NCBI GenBank assembly: GCA_002348545.1 | Contig: DEBM01000006.1 | Coordinates: 62,001-126,000 of the forward strand | DNA length: 64,000 nucleotides | Direction of reading: 5' to 3' | Source: Balneolaceae bacterium UBA2956 | GTDB lineage: Bacteria; Bacteroidota; Rhodothermia; Balneolales; Balneolaceae | In this document: positions 1 through 8,805 of the stretch, in pieces | How positions within the stretch are numbered: the stretch's first letter is position 1 | Layout: every line of letters starts with the position of its first letter | The notes under the pieces: generated by a model | The model's database searches: none | Seen by the model: the letters and a program-made list of their open reading frames with translations, nothing else | What the model was told of the DNA's origin: nothing | Made by a program: the position numbers and the translations under genes

Positions 1-490
1 TAGTTAACTGACGTGGAACAACATACAATAAAAACGGAATAGTACTTACGGCAAATATATTGTATACTGCAGCAATTCGCGCTCTTTTTTTGGATTCATC
101 AAATGCTAATCTTAGTATAAAATAAGCAACATAAATCATAAGAGCCAGTGCAGCCAAATTCATTTTAGGCTCAGCAAAAGTCCACCAGGTTCCCCAAGTG
201 AATCGAGCCCACAAAGAACCAGTCATAAGTCCACATATTCCAAAAACGAACCCTGTTTGAGCTGCCGCCTGAGCTTTAATATCATCTGACCAACTTGCTT
301 TTCTTAAGTAATTAATACTGTAATAAAAACTCATGAGAAACATAGTATACATTGCCATCCACATAGGAACATGAAAAAACAAATTACGAGCGGTCTGCTC
401 CAAAACGGGTATAAATGGGATTTGTATTAGGAACCCACCGACAATAACCAGACTCATCCAAACAATAATTAGATATTTCCAAAATTTCAT
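1..490 (-). CDS. ccmC: Heme exporter / cytochrome c biogenesis protein CcmC (3' end cut by window edge)
   Basis: The reading frame starts with ATG at 490 and runs without a stop off the left edge (163 codons visible). The translation begins MKFWKYLIIVWMSLVIVGG and is strongly hydrophobic, with several membrane segments. It contains R-N-L-F-F-H-V-P-M-W near residue 40 and the family hallmark W-G-T-W-W near residue 100, which in CcmC/CcsA proteins forms the periplasmic tryptophan-rich heme-handling loop. It ends in a segment like the CcmC C-terminal third (V-Y-N-I-F-A...V-P-R-Q). By family knowledge it handles heme at the inner membrane for c-type cytochrome maturation. Other ccm genes presumably lie to the left, outside the window. 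The MFS gene ends 99 bases upstream on the same strand. Confidence 0.85.
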   Translation of the reverse strand, partial: MKFWKYLIIVWMSLVIVGGFLIQIPFIPVLEQTARNLFFHVPMWMAMYTMFLMSFYYSINYLRKASWSDDIKAQAAAQTGFVFGICGLMTGSLWARFTWGTWWTFAEPKMNLAALALMIYVAYFILRLAFDESKKRARIAAVYNIFAVSTIPFLLYVVPRQLT

Positions 491-589
491 AGAAGCAATA
501 AGGGTTTATTATAAGCTTTAAATATACTAAATCAGACCTTATTCTGCTCTAAATTTGGTTATATTTTATAGCTCTTGTCAAATGCTGAA

Positions 590-1915
590 CTAACCCTTGG
601 GGCTCAATCTCTTTTGCAGCCAATTGCGCTCCCAATTGGCTACTGTTGCCAACCATAACAGCCCTGCCACAATAAGACCCACAGCGTATAAGGTAATTAA
701 CTGCTGCAACTCAAATAACTGCCATTCTAATAGTATAGATGCAACGATTACTGATAAAGAATTACCCAAGGTAAAAAGCAACCACTCGGTACTGAACACT
801 CGGCCTCGAAAATTGTCTTCGGATCTTACTTGTAACAGTACCGTAGAGGTGACCCAATTAGCTCCAGATGCGGCATGAGCCAACAATACAAAGACGAACA
901 TCATCCACAAGATATCTGTTAATCCAACTACTAAATACATGGTACCAGATAAGGTTATACTTGCTCCCATAACCATAATCCATTGACCTTCATCAGTGAA
1001 ATATTGCCTAGCAATAATGGGGCCAATACCGGTCCCTATTCCCCGAGCTGCGTACAATAATCCCAAACCAATACTACCCATTTGCAATATGCTATCACTA
1101 ACCAAAACCAACATGTAAACTAACCCTCCTAAAAATATGGTAGAGGTTCCTTTTGCTACAGCTGGACGTAGAATTTGCTGATTATCGCGTAGATAACAAA
1201 TACCGAGTACGATATCATTGCCAATATTTTGGCAAATATCTTCCCAGAATGATGATTTATTTTGTCCCTTGGTATTACTTGGGCACCGCTCCTCCTGTGG
1301 AATAACTGCTCGATATATAAACCATGCTGAAACTAAATACGATAATGCGTCCAAGACAAAAACACCTTCCACTCCTATCCATTTAGTAGCAAAACCACCT
1401 ATTGCCATTCCACTAGTAAAAATTATACTCCAAGTAGCCGTAGATATGATATTAGCATCTACTAGGTACTCTGGAGGAGTCACATTTGGTATAGAAGCAG
1501 TTTTTGCGGGTTCAAAAATAGCTGAAAGCATCATCTGGAAACTAGTTAAGGCATAGGCTATCCAAAGAAGGCTTTCCTGTTGAACAAGCAACATAAGCAG
1601 CAAACTTAAGGCTCTTCCTCCATCACATATAATCATAAGTAACCTGCGATTAAATCGGTCTATCAAATAACCAGCAATAGGTGAGAAAAAGGCTAAACTT
1701 AGCATTTTAACAATGATCACTAAGCCAAGTAAAAACTCAGAATCAGAATATCGTTGCACCAATGCATACAGGGCTAAAAGACCAAACCAATCCCCAAAAT
1801 TAGATATTGCTTGAGCAATCCATAATCTGCGAAAGGAAGGATACTTTTTTATAAGTTCAAAAAAGGGAGTAAACGCCTGGTAATATGCCTTTTTAGGCGT
1901 TTTATTATCTATCAT
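590..1915 (-). CDS. MFS transporter (EntS/MFS_3-like)
   Basis: This 441-residue protein has about twelve hydrophobic segments and the layout of a major facilitator. After a short cytoplasmic N-terminus comes F-R-R-L-W-I-A-Q-A-I-S-N-F-G-D-W-F, the first-helix motif of the MFS_3 (EntS-like, DUF894) subgroup, and the loop 2-3 motif G-Y-L-I-D-R-F-N-R-R follows near residues 80-90. Such carriers usually export small molecules by proton antiport across the inner membrane; the substrate cannot be read from sequence. The start at 1915 lies four bases after the dut stop, so it is probably the last gene of an arsC-like/DUF3108/dut/MFS transcription unit. No truncation is visible. Confidence 0.85.
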   Translation of the reverse strand: MIDNKTPKKAYYQAFTPFFELIKKYPSFRRLWIAQAISNFGDWFGLLALYALVQRYSDSEFLLGLVIIVKMLSLAFFSPIAGYLIDRFNRRLLMIICDGGRALSLLLMLLVQQESLLWIAYALTSFQMMLSAIFEPAKTASIPNVTPPEYLVDANIISTATWSIIFTSGMAIGGFATKWIGVEGVFVLDALSYLVSAWFIYRAVIPQEERCPSNTKGQNKSSFWEDICQNIGNDIVLGICYLRDNQQILRPAVAKGTSTIFLGGLVYMLVLVSDSILQMGSIGLGLLYAARGIGTGIGPIIARQYFTDEGQWIMVMGASITLSGTMYLVVGLTDILWMMFVFVLLAHAASGANWVTSTVLLQVRSEDNFRGRVFSTEWLLFTLGNSLSVIVASILLEWQLFELQQLITLYAVGLIVAGLLWLATVANWERNWLQKRLSPKG

Positions 1916-1919
1916 AATG

Positions 1920-2378
1920 TTAATTCACTCCGGTTGAACCAAAGCCGTCCTGGCCTCGCAAGGTTTGATCTAAATCTTGTTCTTGTACCTGCACAAGCTC
2001 TGCTTGCTGTACTTCTTGCACAATCATCTGAGCTATTCGGTCTCCGTGTTTCACTGTGAATGCCTGCTGACCGTGATTTATAATGATAAGATGGATCTCT
2101 CCTCGGAAATCAGAATCAATGGTTCCGGGACTATTTACTATTGTTATTCCATGCTTTATTGCAAGACCGCTTCGAGGGCGAATTTGTATCTCATAACCCA
2201 CTGGAATAGCTATCTTTAATCCAGTGGGTAGTAACTCACGTTCTCCTGGCTCCAAGTTAAGCTCTTTTGTTAAGGCCACCCGAATATCCATACCAGCAGC
2301 CCCTTTTGTCTCATAAGAGGGTAGCGGGAGATCACTAGCATGGGGTAACTGAATACACTTGATTATTGGTTTGTCCAT
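1920..2378 (-). CDS. dut: Deoxyuridine 5'-triphosphate nucleotidohydrolase (dUTPase)
   Basis: The 152-residue product has the five motifs of trimeric dUTPases in order: A-G-M-D-I-R (motif 1), P-R-S-G-L-A (motif 2), the uridine-binding hairpin G-T-I-D-S-D-F-R-G-E (motif 3), R-I-A-Q-M-I-V (motif 4) and the C-terminal G-F-G-S-T-G arm (motif 5). It converts dUTP to dUMP and pyrophosphate, keeping uracil out of DNA and feeding thymidylate synthesis. Length is normal. It sits 38 bases after the DUF3108 gene and four bases before the MFS gene, in one direction. No unusual residues are seen. Confidence 0.97.
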   Translation of the reverse strand: MDKPIIKCIQLPHASDLPLPSYETKGAAGMDIRVALTKELNLEPGERELLPTGLKIAIPVGYEIQIRPRSGLAIKHGITIVNSPGTIDSDFRGEIHLIIINHGQQAFTVKHGDRIAQMIVQEVQQAELVQVQEQDLDQTLRGQDGFGSTGVN

Positions 2379-2416
2379 AGTATTCGTTCTATCTCTTATT
2401 GTCCATCATTCATTAT

Positions 2417-3355
2417 TTACTTCATTCCTTTCCAGTTAGTTTGTACAGTGTTCCCGCGTCTATACTCTATCAATTTTACCACCGCGCTTCCTAAAAACAT
2501 TTTAACCCTCGCTTCCAAAGGGATTCTAAAATTATCCTGTGCAAAAAAAGCTTCAAAGCGACCACTAAATCCAAAAGGTCCAACAATATCTATGGTACGC
2601 CCAGTTGTCTTGTAAGTAGCTATAGAATCCTCAAATGCCTTATATGTCCGCAATTCAGTTATTGAGCTATGATCAAAATCAATATATCCAAGCTTTTTAC
2701 TGACATATACTGGCAGTTGTGTATTCATCTCAACTCCAGCAAATAATCGCGAATAAATAAATACAATATGACCTGCCGTAGCAGGCTTGACCAAGGATAA
2801 TATCCCTGTAGACTCATCCTCTTCTTTGTAATACACCTGCCCACTTGACCTATCAAATCGATAAACAATTTCATGCAGTTTTTCCTCATCTATATTATCC
2901 TTCCAAAAAAGACTACTCACTGGTAACCCTTCTTCATTGACGTAAAATAGGGTGTGAAACTCATCGCGCTCATACCCGATCAATGGAAGCCGATCATTCG
3001 ATATCATTCGTGTAAATAAGTGATGGTGCACATACCCATTATACAGCGAATCTGGTAAAATACTAACCTCCACCCATCCTAAGGTGAAAAAACCATAACT
3101 TACCTCATACCTAAACCACTCTCCTGCATTCAATATTTCTGATACAGTAGGTTGTCTCTTGACTGCTGTTACTTCCAACTCTTGTTCATCCATGGGATGA
3201 TCAAGTTGATGCGATTGCAAATCAAAAAGAATCTTCCCGGTAGCTTCCCCTTTCATACACACCAAGCAAAAAACTACCAATAAGAACGAGCAAATAATAG
3301 TCTGCCTGCTATGCATTAACCCATAGTAAGCAATTTTTTTAGTCCAATAATCCAT
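2417..3355 (-). CDS. DUF3108 domain secreted protein
   Basis: I recognise this as a DUF3108-type protein: a signal-peptide region (I-I-C-S-F-L-L-V-V-F) is followed by G-E-W-F-R-Y-E-V-S-Y-G-F-F-T-L-G, the usual start of the domain, and then by a beta-rich body of about 250 residues. The family is periplasmic and uncharacterised, with a fold thought to resemble lipid- or polymer-binding barrels. The frame is open to 3397. I prefer ATG 3355 because AAAGGA precedes it closely; it overlaps the ArsC-like gene by 17 bases. ATG 3316 would give the tightest signal peptide and is the alternative. It is probably co-transcribed with the genes on both sides. Confidence 0.75.
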   Translation of the reverse strand: MDYWTKKIAYYGLMHSRQTIICSFLLVVFCLVCMKGEATGKILFDLQSHQLDHPMDEQELEVTAVKRQPTVSEILNAGEWFRYEVSYGFFTLGWVEVSILPDSLYNGYVHHHLFTRMISNDRLPLIGYERDEFHTLFYVNEEGLPVSSLFWKDNIDEEKLHEIVYRFDRSSGQVYYKEEDESTGILSLVKPATAGHIVFIYSRLFAGVEMNTQLPVYVSKKLGYIDFDHSSITELRTYKAFEDSIATYKTTGRTIDIVGPFGFSGRFEAFFAQDNFRIPLEARVKMFLGSAVVKLIEYRRGNTVQTNWKGMK

Positions 3356-3698
3356 GTTCCTTTGCAAATAGTTCAAATGCTTCCTCATCAAAACCAACCA
3401 ACACTGAATTTTTTAACACTAATATTGGGCGTTTTAGCATACTTTGGTGCTCATGAACAAGCTCTAACAAGTCCTCATCGCTTATATTTTTATCCTTAAT
3501 TCCCAATTTTCTAAAGGTGGTTCCGCGTTTATTAACAAGTACATCGATTCCTAATTTATGTGCAAGTTCAGAAATTTCTTCTTTAGAAAGAGGTTCTTTT
3601 TTAACATGGATAAATTCATAGGTGATACCTTTTTCCTCTAACCAAGAACGTGTATCTTTAATTTTATTGCAGTTGGGAATGCCGATAAGATTAAGCAT
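3339..3698 (-). CDS. ArsC/YffB-family thioredoxin-fold protein
   Basis: The 119-residue product starts M-L-N-L-I-G-I-P-N-C-N-K-I-K. It has one N-terminal cysteine (residue 10) in the P-N-C position of the ArsC/Spx/YffB family, the K-K-E-P-L-S-x-E-E-I segment, and a C-terminal R-P-I-L-V-L-K-N segment typical of the family. It lacks the C-x-x-C of Spx and has no arsenic-resistance neighbours, so a YffB-like oxidoreductase of unknown substrate is more likely than a true arsenate reductase. The frame stays open to 3764, but the family's N-terminus matches ATG 3698. It is divergent from the lipoprotein gene, 79 bases away. Confidence 0.82.
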   Translation of the reverse strand: MLNLIGIPNCNKIKDTRSWLEEKGITYEFIHVKKEPLSKEEISELAHKLGIDVLVNKRGTTFRKLGIKDKNISDEDLLELVHEHQSMLKRPILVLKNSVLVGFDEEAFELFAKEHGLLD

Positions 3699-3777
3699 GA
3701 TGGATGTAATTGAATTAGTCGCTTTTACAAAAATGCGGATTGGTACAGCTAAAACCCATACCACATATTATAAACCA

Positions 3778-4281
3778 ATGAATAGCATTAACCGTTTATT
3801 AATTCCCTATTTTTTTCTACCTCTTGGGTTATTACTTGGTAGTTGCCAACAAGACAGCGCCCAGCAACAGTATGAGGCAGAAGCCTACGGTCCAATCGAA
3901 GGCTATACAGAAACCGATTTACAACAGAATATACTTTCAGAAGACAAAAAAGATTGGCAAGTCTCACCTTACTACGAAGGTTTAATCCAAATACTCCCTC
4001 TTTTTCCAAATCCCATAAGCTACGGCGGGACTGCATATTTAGAAATGACACTCAATGGTGCTCCAGTTCAGTCGTATGTGGAGCTGGGATATTTAAATTT
4101 TAATAACCAATGGATTCCTCTTCAACAAGAAATCGTAAGCTCGGAGTTTGAGTTGATCACCTTTGTAATTGATTCACGAAATTTTGGGTCTAGTGCAGAA
4201 CTAGCCCGTGGTCTTCATCGACTACTTCTATACGACGGAAATCAACGGCTCATCACTTATGGTGACATTTTTATTAAATAA
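3778..4281 (+). CDS. Uncharacterised lipoprotein
   Basis: I do not recognise the family. Starting at ATG 3778, the 167-residue product opens with a basic residue, a hydrophobic stretch and the lipobox L-L-G-S-C, predicting lipidation on Cys23. The mature region starts with Q-Q-D-S-A-Q-Q-Q and ends in a beta-rich domain of about 100 residues beginning L-F-P-N-P-I-S-Y-G-G, which looks like an extracellular immunoglobulin-like or sandwich fold. The frame is open upstream to 3622, but that part overlaps the divergent ArsC-like gene and lacks signal-peptide logic. The next gene starts 17 bases later, so it may head the lipoprotein/wHTH/biotin carrier/murA run. Confidence 0.7.
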   Translation: MNSINRLLIPYFFLPLGLLLGSCQQDSAQQQYEAEAYGPIEGYTETDLQQNILSEDKKDWQVSPYYEGLIQILPLFPNPISYGGTAYLEMTLNGAPVQSYVELGYLNFNNQWIPLQQEIVSSEFELITFVIDSRNFGSSAELARGLHRLLLYDGNQRLITYGDIFIK

Positions 4282-4298
4282 ACCTCTTGCAAATCAAA

Positions 4299-4571
4299 AT
4301 GAGAAAATTATATGCTTCCGAAATCGATGTACTTTCCCGACTTATTTTCTCCGAACCATACGATGTATTGTTAGAAGAAACAAGACTCCCGCCAGGTGCA
4401 CTCAGAGATGATTTAATTACACTCATTAACTTTCGATTAATTGAAGTTTGGCAAAGCGGTTCAGTGGAAATTAATCGCACAACTTCTTATGATTCAGACC
4501 ATATTGAAGCATATACTTTCAGAGCTACTGCAAAAGGACTTAAACATATTCGCAACCAAATTCCTACGTGA
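4299..4571 (+). CDS. Small winged-helix-like protein of unknown function
   Basis: This is a 90-residue protein with no certain family. The pattern of alternating helices (I-D-V-L-S-R-L-I-F, L-R-D-D-L-I-T-L-I-N-F-R-L-I-E-V-W) followed by a short wing and F-R-A-T-A-K-G-L-K-H-I resembles a winged helix-turn-helix, where A-T-x-K-G at the C-terminus is common in small transcription-regulator folds. Start ATG 4299 is chosen; a TTG at 4287 is in frame. Its stop overlaps the GTG start of the biotin carrier gene by four bases, which indicates translational coupling and speaks for a real gene. Confidence 0.65.
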   Translation: MRKLYASEIDVLSRLIFSEPYDVLLEETRLPPGALRDDLITLINFRLIEVWQSGSVEINRTTSYDSDHIEAYTFRATAKGLKHIRNQIPT

Positions 4572-5065
4572 AACAAAAAATTAGCTATAATAACCAGCAA
4601 ATACACCTTGAAATAGATCCCAATAATGGGCTGGCTCTAATAGATGGGAAACAATTTGAATATGAGATTAGCGAGTATAACGGTCGTTTTTATTTTCGTA
4701 TTGGTAATAAGCAGTGGATTCTAGCAAATGTGCAAGTGAAGGGAACTCAAATACGATTCAACATAGACGGGTATCCTGTACAACTTCAGGTAAAAAATGA
4801 ACAAGCTTTACTCCTTGAGACTCTTGGAATGAAGTCAGAGTTGAAACAATCTACTAAAGACATTAAAGCTCCTATGCCAGGAAAAGTGCTGACAATAGAA
4901 GTAAAAGAGGGGGATCAGGTCCAAGAGGGTGAGACCATATTGGTGCTTGAAGCCATGAAAATGGAAAATGAAATCAAGTCACCAATTCAGGGCCAAATAA
5001 AAACAATTCAAGTTGAAATAGGGCAAATTATAGACAAACAAACCTTATTAGTGGAGTTAGAATAA
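4568..5065 (+). CDS. Biotin carboxyl carrier (biotinyl-attachment domain) protein
   Basis: The 165-residue product ends in a biotinyl/lipoyl attachment domain (residues about 98-165) with A-P-M-P-G-K-V at its start and the biotinylation site E-A-M-K-M-E, lysine 131. The first 95 residues form a separate beta-rich region that differs from classical AccB. By family knowledge the biotin swings carboxyl groups in acetyl-/propionyl-CoA or oxaloacetate-type carboxylases. No biotin carboxylase or carboxyltransferase gene lies in the window, so the partner enzyme is encoded elsewhere. GTG start at 4568, overlapping the previous stop (GTGA); murA begins one base after the stop. Confidence 0.88.
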   Translation: MKQKISYNNQQIHLEIDPNNGLALIDGKQFEYEISEYNGRFYFRIGNKQWILANVQVKGTQIRFNIDGYPVQLQVKNEQALLLETLGMKSELKQSTKDIKAPMPGKVLTIEVKEGDQVQEGETILVLEAMKMENEIKSPIQGQIKTIQVEIGQIIDKQTLLVELE

Positions 5066-5066
5066 G

Positions 5067-6332
5067 TTGGATAAATTTATTGTAAAGGGGCCTACCCCAT
5101 TGAACGGAAATATTGCTATTAGTGGCTCAAAAAATGCTGCATTACCTCTTTTAGCTGCGGCCTTACTGGCTGATGAGCCTATGACCTTAAACAATGTTCC
5201 ACGGCTTCAAGATATTTATGCCTTTAACAATGTTTTGCGCGTGGTTGGTGCTCAGGTTCAATTTCAAGATATCGAAAACCGAGTAATCATTGACCCTTCA
5301 AATGTTAACTATCTAGAGGCACCTTATGATTTAGTTAGAAAAATGAGAGCCTCATTTTATATGCTTGGGGCCTTAGTGGGGAAGCATGGCTATGCCAAAG
5401 TCTCTATGCCAGGTGGCTGTGCATGGGGCCCACGTCCAGTAGATTTGCATTTGAAAGGAATGGAAGCAATGGGTATTACAATTACCTTGGACAAAGGGTA
5501 CGTAATTGCTAAAGCTGGTTCAAGTGTTCCAGGTGGTCGATATAGGCTTGAACCTAGTAGTGTTGGAGCAACCATTAATTTATTACTCGCCGCTGTTCTC
5601 CGAGCTGAGTCTTTTACCATTGGAAACGCAGCTAAAGAACCTGACGTAGTTCAATTATGTAATGTATTAAATAAAATGGGGGCTAATATCAGCGGAGTAG
5701 GTAGTGACACTTTATCCATAAAAAAGGCGCAGAAACTCTCAGGAGGCACCTTCGAGAATGATCCTGATAGAATAGAAGCTGGGACTTTTATGATCGCTGC
5801 GGCTATGTTACCAGAATCCTCCTTGCGTTTAATTGGTTGTAATGCACAGCACTTAGGAAATTTTCCTCAATTACTGCGGCAAACTGGAGCAAAGGTCAAT
5901 GTAGAAGGTGAAGTCATTTCGGTTCAAGCACCAGAAATCCTTCAGCCCGTGAGTATAACCACTGAAATTTATCCAGGCTTTCCGACCGATCTACAAGCAC
6001 AGTGGGCTACCATGCTAAGCCAAGCAAATGGAAATTCAACCGTAACTGACACAGTCTATTTTGATCGTTTCAGCTATGTGCCCGAACTCAGCCGCCTTGG
6101 AGCGAATATAAAACTAAAGCATAACACGGCTTATATTCAAGGACCTACATTATTGGAAGGCGCTTCTGTGATGAGTACAGATTTACGTGCAAGCGTTAGT
6201 TTAGTATTAGCTGGTATGGCGGCCAAAAATACTTCTGAGATTTTACGTGTTTATCATCTAGATCGAGGTTACGAAAGCTTAGAAGATAAACTAAATGCGA
6301 TTGGCGCCAAACTGACTAGAGCCCAAGAATAA
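5067..6332 (+). CDS. murA: UDP-N-acetylglucosamine 1-carboxyvinyltransferase (MurA)
   Basis: The 421-residue enzyme transfers enolpyruvate from PEP to UDP-GlcNAc, the first committed cytoplasmic step of peptidoglycan synthesis. The N-terminus carries G-S-K-N-A-A-L-P (PEP/UDP-GlcNAc binding), and the catalytic loop reads G-G-C-A-W-G-P-R-P-V-D-L-H with Cys118. The cysteine form predicts the fosfomycin-sensitive type. The inside-out alpha/beta barrel repeats are recognisable throughout and the length is normal. The start is TTG 5067, one base after the biotin carrier stop; no in-frame ATG gives a complete N-terminus. murB lies far away at 59-60 kb. Confidence 0.97.
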   Translation: MDKFIVKGPTPLNGNIAISGSKNAALPLLAAALLADEPMTLNNVPRLQDIYAFNNVLRVVGAQVQFQDIENRVIIDPSNVNYLEAPYDLVRKMRASFYMLGALVGKHGYAKVSMPGGCAWGPRPVDLHLKGMEAMGITITLDKGYVIAKAGSSVPGGRYRLEPSSVGATINLLLAAVLRAESFTIGNAAKEPDVVQLCNVLNKMGANISGVGSDTLSIKKAQKLSGGTFENDPDRIEAGTFMIAAAMLPESSLRLIGCNAQHLGNFPQLLRQTGAKVNVEGEVISVQAPEILQPVSITTEIYPGFPTDLQAQWATMLSQANGNSTVTDTVYFDRFSYVPELSRLGANIKLKHNTAYIQGPTLLEGASVMSTDLRASVSLVLAGMAAKNTSEILRVYHLDRGYESLEDKLNAIGAKLTRAQE

Positions 6333-6769
6333 ATTTACTTTAGTCCAACTTTGACTGTATATTAGTTGTGAAGCAATTCATTATGTGAACGTGTTTTTCT
6401 ATCTTTAAACAAATAACACACTCCACATTTTTAAAACGAATATTTCACAATATATGGTACGGTTCAGTTCTTACAACACAGGTACTTTGTTATCTATCAT
6501 GCTGTTAATGAACGCACAGAAAAGCGTTGTGAACCTACTCTATTTACTTCTCGATGTTCTCAAAGCATCATCCACTATACTTCTTTGCTCACTGAATTCT
6601 GAGCATAGACAAAATAAAACTAATTTAACTAGGGCAACTGCCCGACCAACGACCTATACATCTAGAACGATGAATTCAGCTGACCAAATAGCGACTAATA
6701 AAAATGAACTATGGCAAAGAATTCAATTTTTGGTTAACCAAGCTCGTTGGTGTTTAACACTGAATTTCG
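6333..6769. other. Intergenic region between murA and RNase G
   Basis: This is 437 bases without a gene I can support. A plus-strand open frame (6454-6912) crosses it but runs 143 bases into the RNase G gene in another frame, has no recognisable domain and has no ribosome-binding site. I see no hairpin-plus-T-run terminator for murA. A TTGACT at 6351 has no convincing partner -10 element. It most likely holds the promoter and leader of the RNase G gene. Confidence 0.5.
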
Positions 6770-8635
6770 ATGAAAAATCAAATCATAATACACTGCTCCG
6801 GCAATCAAACCCGGATTGCGCTCCTCGAAAATGGAGAATTGGCGCAACTCTTCATAGAATCAGAGGAAAATCAACGTACCGTAGGCAATATTTATGTAGC
6901 ACGCGTCCATAAAGTAATGAGTGGCATTCGTGCCGCTTTTATTGATATGGGCACTCCTAAGGATGCCTTCTTGCATTTCTCGGACGCCGGTGATCATTTA
7001 GATGAGTACATTAGTATGCTCAATGGCCCTAAAGCCATTCCTAAACACTTGCATAGTACTATCAACAAAAAAGAGGAAATGACGAACTCAGATCGTCAAG
7101 TACTTGCTGGCAAGTTACTTAAAACAGGCCAAAAATTACTCGTCCAAATCGTAAAAGAACCCATAGGATCCAAGGGTCCAAGAGTATCCACCGATATTAC
7201 AATAGCAGGTCGTTTTCTTGTACTGATACCAATGGGGGACTACATTGCTGTTTCAAAGCGCATTAACAATTATAAGGAACGTCGCCGTTTAAAAGCGATT
7301 TTAAATGGTTTAGTACCAGATGGATTTGGTGTGATTGTACGAACAGTAGCCCAAAACCAAGATCATGAAGCAATTCAAGAAGATTTACAAAATGTACTCA
7401 AAAAGTGGGAGAAATTAACTGTGCGTCTTGAGGATGCAGAACCACCGAATTTATTGCATAAAGATTTGGACATGACCGAGAGTCTAATTAGGGATTTATT
7501 TGCTAAAAATTATGATCGAGTGCTTGTAGATGACTCCAAAATGTTCAAGCATGTAAAAAGTTATGTGCAACAAATTGCTCCCCATATGGTGCCCAATGTG
7601 AAGTTATTCAAGGGTAAAGAACACATTTTTGATAACGTGGGTATAAGTGAAGATGTTAATTCCATTTTTAATCCACGCGTTCGTATGAAAATGGGAGGAT
7701 ATCTCATTTTCGAGCAAACTGAAGCCATGTATGTGGTAGATGTAAATTCAGGACCCTATGCTGCTAAACAAAAACAAGAAGATAATTCACTAAAAACTAA
7801 TTTAGAAGCCGCTCGAGAGATTGCTAAACAGCTCCGATTGCGGGATATTGGCGGGATCATTGTAGTAGATTTTATTGATTTAAAAGACGAAAAAAATCGA
7901 AAGAAAATCTATGATGAATTAAAGAAAGAATTTAGGAAAGATCCCGCTAAAACGAATATTATTGGGATGAGTGATTTTGGTCTTATACAGATAACTAGAC
8001 AACGTATTCGGCCATCGGTAATTAATTCTGTATCCAAGGTTTGCCCTATGTGTGGCGGATCAGGTAATGTAGTTACTAAAGATACTATAATCACGGATAT
8101 TGAAAGTTGGATCAGTAAGTTTAAGCACTCAACAAGCTACCGAGCTGTAGATTTATATGTAAACCCTTATCTAAAAAGCTATTTAACAAAAGGTATTTTA
8201 AGTACACGCTGGAAATGGATGAAAAAATATCGTGTTCGAGTATCATTGGTTGGTGATGATAAAATATCATTAAATGAATTTCATGTTACCTTAGCCGGCT
8301 CAGAAGTTGATATTACTGATGCCGTACTACAAGGTGCCTCCCTCGATGAACTGCTCGAAAGGCACGAATTAGAAGAACTAAAGGGTAATAAACCCGACTC
8401 AGATCAATTGGAATACATGAAAAAAGAACGTTCAGATAACAGCAGTAATAATATTACTAATGAAGCTAAGAACTCACGCAGTAATGCTCTACCTAATAAG
8501 TCGAAAAACACGCTCAAATCTAAAGGGTGGGCTGTGCAAAATAATAATTCAAATAAAAAAGATTCTAATAAATCTAGGAATGACAACTCACAGGTAACCG
8601 TTGTATTGAAAAAGGATTTAACAAAAGAAGCTTAA
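6770..8635 (+). CDS. rng: Ribonuclease E/G family endoribonuclease (RNase G)
   Basis: The 621-residue product is a single-strand-specific RNA endonuclease of the RNase E/G family, acting in rRNA processing and mRNA decay. An S1 RNA-binding domain occupies about residues 36-150 (V-G-N-I-Y-x-A-R-V at the start), with an insertion near 80-112. The catalytic core has the metal-binding aspartates D324 (V-V-D-V-N-S-G) and D367 (V-V-D-F-I-D-L), followed by the zinc-link C-P-M-C (Cys425, Cys428). The last 85 or so residues are a low-complexity Asn/Ser/Lys tail, possibly RNA- or partner-binding, which short RNase G proteins lack. The start matches the E. coli RNase G N-terminus. Confidence 0.94.
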   Translation: MKNQIIIHCSGNQTRIALLENGELAQLFIESEENQRTVGNIYVARVHKVMSGIRAAFIDMGTPKDAFLHFSDAGDHLDEYISMLNGPKAIPKHLHSTINKKEEMTNSDRQVLAGKLLKTGQKLLVQIVKEPIGSKGPRVSTDITIAGRFLVLIPMGDYIAVSKRINNYKERRRLKAILNGLVPDGFGVIVRTVAQNQDHEAIQEDLQNVLKKWEKLTVRLEDAEPPNLLHKDLDMTESLIRDLFAKNYDRVLVDDSKMFKHVKSYVQQIAPHMVPNVKLFKGKEHIFDNVGISEDVNSIFNPRVRMKMGGYLIFEQTEAMYVVDVNSGPYAAKQKQEDNSLKTNLEAAREIAKQLRLRDIGGIIVVDFIDLKDEKNRKKIYDELKKEFRKDPAKTNIIGMSDFGLIQITRQRIRPSVINSVSKVCPMCGGSGNVVTKDTIITDIESWISKFKHSTSYRAVDLYVNPYLKSYLTKGILSTRWKWMKKYRVRVSLVGDDKISLNEFHVTLAGSEVDITDAVLQGASLDELLERHELEELKGNKPDSDQLEYMKKERSDNSSNNITNEAKNSRSNALPNKSKNTLKSKGWAVQNNNSNKKDSNKSRNDNSQVTVVLKKDLTKEA

Positions 8636-8805
8636 CTAAAATACTTTATGATAAATAATGGTTAATTCAACTTTGGAATTGAATTGGACACCTGTTATTT
8701 ATGCACATTTTAAGGTTAAATACATTAAAATTACTTTGTTTATTTTAGTTGCCTTTAAAGTTAATGAAAACATATTGAGTACCACTGTATTTAAACAATT
8801 TTATT

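Noticed and set aside
3339..3698. Arsenate reductase of an arsenic-resistance operon
   Set aside because: No arsR, arsB or acr3 gene is nearby; the protein fits the general ArsC/YffB family only.
6454..6912. 152-codon plus-strand open frame between murA and RNase G
   Set aside because: It runs 143 bases into the RNase G gene in another frame, has no recognisable domain, no ribosome-binding site and a composition like random translation.
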